NCBI GenBank assembly: GCA_902492505.1
Contig: CABULU010000034.1
Span: forward strand, 1-20,766
Direction: 5' to 3'
Length of the DNA: 20,766 nt
DNA from: an uncultured Eubacteriales bacterium
Lineage (GTDB): Bacteria; Bacillota; Clostridia; Oscillospirales; QAKW01
Made by a program: the position numbers and the translations under genes. A model generated the notes under the pieces. The model worked only from the letters and a program-made list of their open reading frames with translations. It was not told the DNA's origin and made no database searches. Of this stretch, positions 14,341-20,766 are shown piece by piece. Numbering within the stretch: the stretch's first letter is position 1; the number at the start of each line of letters is the position of its first letter.

Positions 14341-15207
14341 CTATGCCGTAACGGTATGCACCTTTGTCATGCAGCCGTGTGCGGCAAGCTTTTGAATAGC
14401 ATTCTTTTTTGTAAAGTCGCCGTCGGTATCCGAATAGTCCGGGAAACCGCTCCAAGGTTCAATGCAGACATATCCCGCTCCCGGAATTGTCCAAATAAGC
14501 AAATTTTCAAACCCGTCAAAATCAACCGTAATCCGCCGCCCGCTCTCACGGTTAAACAGCGTCACGCTGTCGGAATTCACGCCCTCAAAAATAAGTCCGT
14601 CTATTTCAAAATAACTTTCCTTCAGCGGCAGCACCTTGCCGTCCGGCAATATTTTTCGTTTATTTCTGCTAAGAATGCCTCCGTCCAAAAGGCAGGTTTC
14701 AAAGCTCTCGTTGCGGTTAAATATAACCTCACACGCCTCTATCCCCTCTTTACAGGCGTATCCCTCGTGCGCGCCGATTGAAAAATACATATCCTCATCG
14801 TTTAAGTTTTCAACCGAATACTCCGTTTTGAGTGCCGTATCAGACAGAGTAAAGGTAACGGTAAGCACAAAATTATAGGGATATTTTTTTAAGGTCTTTT
14901 CATTTGATTTTAATACAAAGCACGCACTGTTTTCAGAGAGCTTTTGACCGTCAAAATCTAAGTTACACGCAAAGCCGTGCTTTTCAAGCGAATATTCCCT
15001 GCCAAAAAGCTTGTATTTGTCGTCTTTCAGCCCGCCGCAGACAGGAAACAGCACAGGCGCCGTCTCTGTCCAAAACCTATCGTCACCCTGCCACAAAAGC
15101 TCAAATCCGTCTTTTTTCAGCGACCGAAGCTGAGCACCGTGACAGTCAATTTCGGCAGACATACTCCCGTTCGATATACAAATCCTGTTATTTCTTAAAA
15201 TTGACAT
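14341..15207 (-). CDS. Aldose 1-epimerase family protein (LacX/GalM-like)
   Basis: Interconverts alpha and beta anomers of sugars such as galactose. 288 residues from the ATG at 15207, preferred over an in-frame upstream start at 15231 because GGAG sits just upstream and the N-terminus MSILRNNRICISN fits the family. Landmarks: GAQLRSLKKDGFELLWQGD near the start, APVLFPVCGGL (the substrate-loop region), SIGAHEGYAC (family histidine motif, often GGHPAF) and the catalytic glutamate in CIEPWSGFPDY. The LacX subgroup has been linked to galactose or tagatose use. It overlaps the preceding small membrane-protein gene by 20 bases and lies downstream of galT, so a role in the Leloir galactose route is likely. 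No galK or galE is visible in the window. Confidence 0.88.
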   Translation of the reverse strand: MSILRNNRICISNGSMSAEIDCHGAQLRSLKKDGFELLWQGDDRFWTETAPVLFPVCGGLKDDKYKLFGREYSLEKHGFACNLDFDGQKLSENSACFVLKSNEKTLKKYPYNFVLTVTFTLSDTALKTEYSVENLNDEDMYFSIGAHEGYACKEGIEACEVIFNRNESFETCLLDGGILSRNKRKILPDGKVLPLKESYFEIDGLIFEGVNSDSVTLFNRESGRRITVDFDGFENLLIWTIPGAGYVCIEPWSGFPDYSDTDGDFTKKNAIQKLAAHGCMTKVHTVTA

Positions 15208-15490
15208 GAAACTCCGGCTCCTCCTGTTCATACAGTCTAAGCTGTGACTGCAAAGTGTGATTGATAGTCACGGCTCTTATTCTCGCAAAAATCACCGTTA
15301 TCATTATTATCATGGCACTCAAAACCAATGTCACGGCTATATTCAGCACACCCTGCAAAAGCACGACAGTCACAAGCAATGCTGCGCCCGCGCCGAATAT
15401 CAAAAGCAGGTTAATCAGCTTCTTTTTTCTGTATAACGCTATCAGCTCACGGCGCTTTTGATTGTACTTTTCAAGCTTTTCGCTTTTCAC
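15188..15490 (-). CDS. Small two-helix membrane protein, unknown
   Basis: Not recognised. A 100-residue protein: a strongly basic N-terminal cytoplasmic segment (EKYNQKRRELIALYRKKK, residues 7-24), two adjacent hydrophobic segments (about 26-46 and 50-68) forming a probable helical hairpin, then a polar C-terminal tail ending in EPEFHVNFKK. The start is GTG at 15490, supported by GGGAGA nine bases upstream; two ATGs nearby lie in another frame. Its end overlaps the epimerase start by 20 bases and it is 44 bases after galT, so the three are probably one transcript. A role connected with galactose use is suggested only by position. Confidence 0.72.
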   Translation of the reverse strand: MKSEKLEKYNQKRRELIALYRKKKLINLLLIFGAGAALLVTVVLLQGVLNIAVTLVLSAMIIMITVIFARIRAVTINHTLQSQLRLYEQEEPEFHVNFKK

Positions 15491-15534
15491 GCATTACCAT
15501 CTCCCGATATAATACCGCTTTTGCTTAATTATAT

Positions 15535-17019
15535 TTATATACTGTCAATAAAGCGCATAAACGCCGCCCTGCCCTCATCGGTACACTTGTATACTCCGGC
15601 ATGTTCAAGCACGGTCTTGAAGGTTTTGCCGACCTGAGTTTTCAAAATCTCATCCACATTGTCAGCTGTAATCTTATAATAACCGATAAAGCCTTCTACC
15701 CACTGTGCATGCTTTTCAATATCGGGATTTGAACGTATATCTTTTCCGTTCACAATATAATCCGCAAGCGCTGCAAGCTCGCTTTTTAACCTTGAGGGGA
15801 GTACTGCAAGTCCCATCACCTCAATAAGACCTATATTTTCTTTCTTAATATTATGCAGCTCGGCATGAGGATGATAAACACCGAGCGGATGCTCGTTCGT
15901 TGTGATATTATTGCGTAAAACAAGGTCAAGTTCAAAATTTTCACCGCGTTTTCTGGCAATCGGAGTTATTGTATTGTGCGGCTCTCCGTCTGTCTGCGCA
16001 AATATAAAAGCGCTTTCATCCGTATATCCGCGCCACGCAGTCAGAATTTTGTCCGCCAGCTCCACAAGTCTGTCTGCATTTTTACAGGAAAGCCTTATAA
16101 CGGACATCGGCCATTTTACAATTCCCGCCGAAACGTCGTCAAAATCTGTAAAGCTAATCACCTTTTCAATCGGAGCTTTTGCCATTGCAAATTCATACCG
16201 CCCGCCCTGAAAATGGTCATGACTTAAAATCGATCCGCCGACTATAGGAAGGTCTGCGTTTGAACCGAGAAAGTAGTGCGGAAACAGCTTCACAAAATCT
16301 AAAAGCTTTTTGAATGTCGCACGCTCTATTTTCATCGGAGTGTGTTTAAAATTGAAGCATATGCAGTGCTCGTTATAATATACATACGGCGAATACTGCA
16401 AGCCCCAGGTGCTGTCGTTTATAGTGATCGGAATTACCCTATGGTTTTGGCGCGCCGCGGCGTTTACATTTCCCGCATAGCCCTCGTTTTCACGGCAGAG
16501 AGCGCACTTGGGATAACCGCTTGCTTTTACATTTTTGGCGGCGGCTATCGCCTTGGGGTCTTTTTCGGGCTTTGACAAATTTATCGTGATATCTATCGGG
16601 CCGTACTCTGTATCGGTTTTCCACTTTACATCACGCGCAATACGGTCGCGGCGGATATAATTTGTATCTCCGCTGAATTTATAAAAATAATCCGTTGCCA
16701 TTTCGGGAGATACCTCATATTGCTTATTAAACGCAGCAATGACCTCCGACGGACGCGGGGTGAGCGCGCCCATAATCTTTGTGTCAAACAAGTCGCGGTA
16801 AACAACAGAGTCCTCAATCATCCCCTGCGATACGGCATAATCGCATAAATTGTCCAGTGCCTCGGTAAGCGTTAGCTTTTTCGGTTCCTTGGGCGCCTTA
16901 TAATCATTAACGCCGAGAACCTCAAGCAGACGGTTTACCGAATATACCCGGTCCGATTCTTCAATAAGTCCGTTTTTCAACGCATATCCGACAAGAAAGC
17001 AAATACTGTCGTTAATCAT
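15535..17019 (-). CDS. galT: UDP-glucose--hexose-1-phosphate uridylyltransferase (Firmicutes type)
   Basis: Leloir-pathway enzyme exchanging galactose-1-phosphate with UDP-glucose. This is the long Gram-positive form (about 490 residues; 494 here), distinct from the 350-residue E. coli type. Landmarks: the N-terminal segment VGYALKNGLIEESDRVYSVNRLLEVLGV typical of the long form, an IRRDRI nucleotide-sugar segment, GGSILSHDHFQGGRYEFAM in the middle (histidine-triad-like region about residue 260), and GVYHPHAELHNIKKENIGLIEVMGLAVLPSRL later. The ATG at 17019 has GAGGTG seven bases upstream; a GTG at 17034 in frame overlaps that ribosome site and is rejected. An independent promoter lies just upstream, so it is not dependent on the carB-dapF transcript. 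Confidence 0.94.
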   Translation of the reverse strand: MINDSICFLVGYALKNGLIEESDRVYSVNRLLEVLGVNDYKAPKEPKKLTLTEALDNLCDYAVSQGMIEDSVVYRDLFDTKIMGALTPRPSEVIAAFNKQYEVSPEMATDYFYKFSGDTNYIRRDRIARDVKWKTDTEYGPIDITINLSKPEKDPKAIAAAKNVKASGYPKCALCRENEGYAGNVNAAARQNHRVIPITINDSTWGLQYSPYVYYNEHCICFNFKHTPMKIERATFKKLLDFVKLFPHYFLGSNADLPIVGGSILSHDHFQGGRYEFAMAKAPIEKVISFTDFDDVSAGIVKWPMSVIRLSCKNADRLVELADKILTAWRGYTDESAFIFAQTDGEPHNTITPIARKRGENFELDLVLRNNITTNEHPLGVYHPHAELHNIKKENIGLIEVMGLAVLPSRLKSELAALADYIVNGKDIRSNPDIEKHAQWVEGFIGYYKITADNVDEILKTQVGKTFKTVLEHAGVYKCTDEGRAAFMRFIDSI

Positions 17020-17056
17020 AATCCCGCACCTCACACTATTATTTTTCTAACTAAAT

Positions 17057-17085
17057 ATTTTAGCATAAAATAATAAATTTGTCTA
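17057..17085 (-). promoter_or_regulatory. Sigma-A promoter of the galT operon
   Basis: On the minus strand TAGACA (17085-17080), a 17-base spacer ending in TGC, and TAAAAT (17062-17057); TGC before the -10 gives an extended -10. It lies eight bases after the carB-dapF stop. Confidence 0.7.
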
Positions 17086-17092
17086 CGAATTT

Positions 17093-20000
17093 TTAAAATT
17101 CGGTCACACCGTTATACACAAGTTTCGCGTCTCCCGTAAGAATTATACTCTCATCTGTATAATTCACAATAAGGTCTCCGCCGCGCACCTTAACGGTTAT
17201 GTCACTTCCCTTTTCACAAAATCCGTTTAAAACGGCAGCCACTGCCGCAGCACATGCACCCGTGCCGCACGCCATTGTTTCACCGCTGCCGCGCTCCCAA
17301 ACGCGCATTTTCAGCATACTTTCGTTCACAACCCGCACAAACTCGGTATTAACTCCATTCGGGAAAATATGTGAGTGCTCAAACAAAGGTCCTGTCCTGT
17401 CTATATCCACACCGTCCACCCTGTCGCAGAACACAACGCAGTGAGGATTTCCCATAGAAAGGCAGGTTATAAAATAAGTACTGCCGCCGATATCAACAGG
17501 TACGTTTACGGCACGCTTTGAATTCAGATTGCACGGAATCTGTGACGGTTCAAGAATGGCTTTGCCCATATCAACGCTTACAAGGCTTACCCTGCCGTTA
17601 AAAATATAAAGCTCAAGGTTTTTAACGCCGCTTGCAGTCTCAACCGTTATTTTTTCTTTATCGACAATACCGTTGTCGTAAAGGTACTTACCTGTACAGC
17701 GAATACAGCTGCCCGCCATGCTGCCCTCGCTGCCGTCACGGTTAAACATACGCATTTTCACGTCGGCAACATCGGAATTTTCGAGCAGAACTATCCCGTA
17801 ACCTCCGACACCGTAATGACGGTCGCACAAAGATATGCAAAGCGACTCGGGACAGGTTATCCTCCCGTCAAAATTTTCAATGAATATATAATCATCGCCG
17901 GTGCCCTGCATCTTTGCAAATTTCAGCATTATGCGCGTTTTACGCATGTGGTTTATATCCACCAGTTCAGTATTGAACTGAGAGTATCTGCCCGCTATCG
18001 TATCCGCAAATGCGTTTGCAGTATCAAGCGATGTAAAGCACGGAATTGCATGGCACAGCGCACGGCGGTGAAGCGCTATATAATCGTCTACCGTTGAGTC
18101 CATAAGCGCGCCGGTATATACTATACATCCGATTTTGCCGTTCTCAATCAAAGAAAATACCGATTCACCGATGTCAGGCACGGTTATCACATCTATTCCG
18201 AGCCCCGAAACCGCCCTTGCGGTTTCGGGAGTGGCATATATCGTAAAGCCAAGGTCATAAATCTTTTTGGCAAGAGTTACAATTTCAAGCAGGTCGTGGC
18301 TGTCAACGCTGACAAGAACTCCCGTATTATCCGATTTAAGCGTAAGCCCCGCTGAGGTAAGCCCCTTAAAAAGCGCCTCGTTCACTGTTTTGCCTATACC
18401 CAGCACCTCGCCGGTTGACTTCATTTCAGGACCTAAATAGGAGTTGACATCCGTCAGTTTTTCAAAGGAAAAAACGGGAACCTTTACGGCATAATAAGGA
18501 GGGGTTTTATAAACGCCGACGCCAAAGCCCAAATTGCGCAGTCTTTGCCCTATCATCACCTTTGACGCAAGCTCTACCATAGGCACGCCGGTCACCTTGC
18601 TGATATACGGCACGGTGCGGGATGCACGCGGGTTTACTTCAATTACATACAATTCATTGCGGTAGATAAGATACTGGATGTTTACGAGTCCGCGAGTACC
18701 CAGCGACAGAGCAAGCTTTCTTGAGCTTTCGGCAATCATGCCCGTCATTTTGTCGTTTATGTTATAGGGCGGGTAAACCGCAATAGAATCGCCGCTGTGA
18801 ACACCGGCGCGTTCTATATGCTCCATAATACCGGGAATAAGCACGTCCTCCCCGTCTGAAATCACATCGACCTCAAGCTCAACCCCCGGCATATATTTAT
18901 CAATGAGCACGGGATTTTCAATACCGGACGACAAAATCCTATCCATATACAGGCTTGTTTCCTCTGAGTTATGGACAATTTTCATATTTTGCCCGCCTAT
19001 GACATAGGAGGGACGCAAAAGCACGGGGTAGCCGAGATTATCCGCCGCATCAAGCGCCTGCTTTTTTGTCATAACACCCATACCGCGCGGACGCTTTATC
19101 CCCAAAGACTCCAAAAGTCCGTCAAAGCGCTCCCTATCCTCGGCAAGATCAATACCGGCAGCGCTTGTTCCGAGTATTTTTATACCGCTCTCGTCAAGAA
19201 ATCTTGTCAGCTTAATAGCAGTCTGTCCACCGAAAGCGACAACTACGCCGACCGGATTTTCCGCGCGGATTATGTTCATCACGTCTTCCGGAGTCAGCGG
19301 TTCAAAATAAAGTCTGTCTGCCGTATCATAGTCGGTGGATACCGTTTCGGGGTTATTATTGACTATGACAACGTCATAGCCCAGCTCCTTGAGCGTTCTC
19401 ACGCAATGAACCGATGAATAGTCAAATTCTATTCCCTGGCCTATGCGGATAGGTCCCGAGCCGAGCACCATAATAACCGGTTTCCCGCTTTTTTTAAAGG
19501 AGCGCGACTCGCAAAAGTCATCATATGTCGAATAAAAATACGGAGTCTGAGCCTCAAACTCGGCGCCGCAGGTGTCAACCATTTTATACACGGCAGACCG
19601 GCTTGCGGGCAGCTTTCCTCCGAGCTTTTCAAGCGACATGTCGGTATAGCCGAGCGCTTTGCCGCGAAAATACAGTTCTTCCGTCACGCCGTTTTGCAGC
19701 TCTGTTTCAAAATCGGCAAGATTTTTAAGCTTGTTTAAATACCACTTATCAATTTTGGTGATATCATAAATTTCATCGACCGAAATCCCGCCTTTTATCG
19801 CCTCAAACACCGTAAACGGGCGTCTGTCGTCAATATCGTGCAGACGCTCAGTAACAGGCCTGTCGTCGGCGGGGGGTGCGTTTAACGTATCAAGAGATAT
19901 TTCGGCGCCGCGCACCGCTTTCATAAGCGCCGCCTCAAAAAACGGCGCTATCGCCATAACCTCGCCCGTCGCTTTCATCTGAGTGCCGAGCTTTCTTGAA

Positions 20001-20766
20001 GAACCCGCAAACTTGTCAAACGGCCATTTCGGAAACTTGACAACAACATAGTCAAGAGCCGGCTCAAAGCAGGCACAGGTTTTGCCCGTAATCTCGTTTG
20101 TAATTTCATCAAGAGTATAGCCCAGCGCAATTTTGGTTGTTATCTTGGCAATCGGATAGCCGGTCGCCTTTGACGCCAGAGCAGACGAGCGTGAAACGCG
20201 TGGATTCACCTCAATGACGGCATACTCCATACTCGTGGGATTGAGTGCAAACTGACAGTTGCAGCCGCCGGTTATACCGAGCTCTGATATTATTTTCAGC
20301 GATGAGGAGCGCAGCATCTGGTACTCCTTGTCCGAAAGCGTAAGAGCGGGGGCGGTAACTATACTGTCGCCCGTATGGACGCCCACCGGGTCAAAGTTTT
20401 CCATACTGCAAACGGCTATAACGTTGCCCGCTCCGTCACGCATGGTTTCAAACTCGATTTCCTTCCAGCCGTAAATATATTTTTCAACAAGTATCTGAGT
20501 GATAGGAGACGTTTCAAGACCGGACGCCGCGACCGCCTCAAGCTCCTCCCTGTCGTTTGCGACGCCCCCGCCAGCGCCGCCCAGAGTAAACGCAGGACGC
20601 ACAATTACAGGATATCCTATCCTGTCTGCCACATCACACGCCTGCAAGACGGTACAGGCAATATCGGACGGAATGACAGGCTCGCCTATTTTCTCCATCA
20701 TTTCCTTAAAGAGCTGCCTGTCCTCCGCGCGGTCAATCGCATCGGCGTTTGTGCCGATAAGGCGCA
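17093..20766 (-). CDS. carB: Carbamoyl-phosphate synthase large subunit fused to DapF-like domain, 5' partial
   Basis: One uninterrupted frame that enters from the window edge; the first visible codons read RLIGTNADAIDRAEDRQLF, matching CarB about 110-115 residues in. Counting from the methionine at 20701, visible residues 1-250 belong to the first ATP-grasp half (RPAFTLGGAGGG, CSMENFDPVGVHTGDS, NPRVSRSSALASKATG), about 405-790 to the second (PVIMVLGSGPIRIGQGIEFDYS, RPSYVIGGQNM, NPRASRTVPY), and about 790-915 to the MGS-like allosteric domain. Without a stop the chain continues at residue 925 (MLKFAKMQGTG) into 278 residues of diaminopimelate epimerase fold: GNPHC, GVNTEFV, ERGSGET and ACGTGAC are intact. 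The usual first catalytic cysteine is alanine. No ribosome site precedes the internal ATG at 17929, favouring a true fusion. CarB makes carbamoyl phosphate for arginine and pyrimidines; DapF normally makes meso-diaminopimelate for lysine and wall. CarA is not in view. Confidence 0.93.
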   Translation of the reverse strand, partial: RLIGTNADAIDRAEDRQLFKEMMEKIGEPVIPSDIACTVLQACDVADRIGYPVIVRPAFTLGGAGGGVANDREELEAVAASGLETSPITQILVEKYIYGWKEIEFETMRDGAGNVIAVCSMENFDPVGVHTGDSIVTAPALTLSDKEYQMLRSSSLKIISELGITGGCNCQFALNPTSMEYAVIEVNPRVSRSSALASKATGYPIAKITTKIALGYTLDEITNEITGKTCACFEPALDYVVVKFPKWPFDKFAGSSRKLGTQMKATGEVMAIAPFFEAALMKAVRGAEISLDTLNAPPADDRPVTERLHDIDDRRPFTVFEAIKGGISVDEIYDITKIDKWYLNKLKNLADFETELQNGVTEELYFRGKALGYTDMSLEKLGGKLPASRSAVYKMVDTCGAEFEAQTPYFYSTYDDFCESRSFKKSGKPVIMVLGSGPIRIGQGIEFDYSSVHCVRTLKELGYDVVIVNNNPETVSTDYDTADRLYFEPLTPEDVMNIIRAENPVGVVVAFGGQTAIKLTRFLDESGIKILGTSAAGIDLAEDRERFDGLLESLGIKRPRGMGVMTKKQALDAADNLGYPVLLRPSYVIGGQNMKIVHNSEETSLYMDRILSSGIENPVLIDKYMPGVELEVDVISDGEDVLIPGIMEHIERAGVHSGDSIAVYPPYNINDKMTGMIAESSRKLALSLGTRGLVNIQYLIYRNELYVIEVNPRASRTVPYISKVTGVPMVELASKVMIGQRLRNLGFGVGVYKTPPYYAVKVPVFSFEKLTDVNSYLGPEMKSTGEVLGIGKTVNEALFKGLTSAGLTLKSDNTGVLVSVDSHDLLEIVTLAKKIYDLGFTIYATPETARAVSGLGIDVITVPDIGESVFSLIENGKIGCIVYTGALMDSTVDDYIALHRRALCHAIPCFTSLDTANAFADTIAGRYSQFNTELVDINHMRKTRIMLKFAKMQGTGDDYIFIENFDGRITCPESLCISLCDRHYGVGGYGIVLLENSDVADVKMRMFNRDGSEGSMAGSCIRCTGKYLYDNGIVDKEKITVETASGVKNLELYIFNGRVSLVSVDMGKAILEPSQIPCNLNSKRAVNVPVDIGGSTYFITCLSMGNPHCVVFCDRVDGVDIDRTGPLFEHSHIFPNGVNTEFVRVVNESMLKMRVWERGSGETMACGTGACAAAVAAVLNGFCEKGSDITVKVRGGDLIVNYTDESIILTGDAKLVYNGVTEF

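Noticed and set aside
17084..17101. Short palindrome CGAATTTT-T-AAAATTCG as terminator of carB-dapF
   Set aside because: AT-rich with almost no loop and no T-tract in the minus direction; it also overlaps the galT promoter -35.

Overview
The window looks like a chromosomal piece from an anaerobic, low-to-mid GC Firmicute of class Clostridia, probably an Oscillospirales/Ruminococcaceae-type gut organism. This is inferred from protein styles: glycyl-radical pyruvate formate-lyase, reverse-type rubrerythrin with a PerR-like regulator, a CotF-like spore coat protein, PadR/DUF1700/DUF4097 and DUF6514 proteins, and Firmicutes-type GalT. Genes are closely packed. I see no rRNA, tRNA, CRISPR array, insertion sequence or prophage, and no gene-free stretch longer than about 220 bases.

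Layout. 1-4006 (+): 3' part of glutaminyl-tRNA synthetase, the manganese exporter mntP and a von Willebrand A lipoprotein of the YfbK type. 4051-4506 (-): CotF-like ferritin-fold coat protein. 4726-7697 (+): pflB-pflA, mixed-acid fermentation. 7796-8759 (+): perR-like repressor overlapping a reverse rubrerythrin, an oxidative-stress operon with a consensus promoter. 8810-10863 (-): a short-chain dehydrogenase and DNA polymerase IV (dinB). 11036-11893 (+): an XRE repressor abutting an ImmA/IrrE-type metalloprotease, divergent from dinB. 12101-12361 (+): a DUF6514 protein with its own promoter. 12474-14298 (+): padR-DUF1700-DUF4097 operon. 14341-17019 (-): galT, a two-helix membrane protein and an aldose-1-epimerase. 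17093-20766 (-): carbamoyl-phosphate synthase large subunit fused in frame to a diaminopimelate epimerase-like domain, 5' end outside the window.

Two places stand out. First, the 172-base dinB/xre intergenic region holds four copies of a 16-base operator-like element. One perfect copy fills the 17-base spacer of a full-consensus promoter (TTGACA-N17-TATAAT) that faces dinB. Together with the neighbouring XRE repressor and zinc protease this suggests a LexA-independent, DdrO/IrrE-like damage switch controlling an error-prone polymerase. Second, the CarB-DapF fusion joins arginine/pyrimidine and lysine/peptidoglycan metabolism in one polypeptide, and its DapF part lacks the first catalytic cysteine and two other usual signature residues.

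All three convergent gene junctions share the same solution: one compact symmetric hairpin with A- and T-tracts that can stop transcription from both sides.
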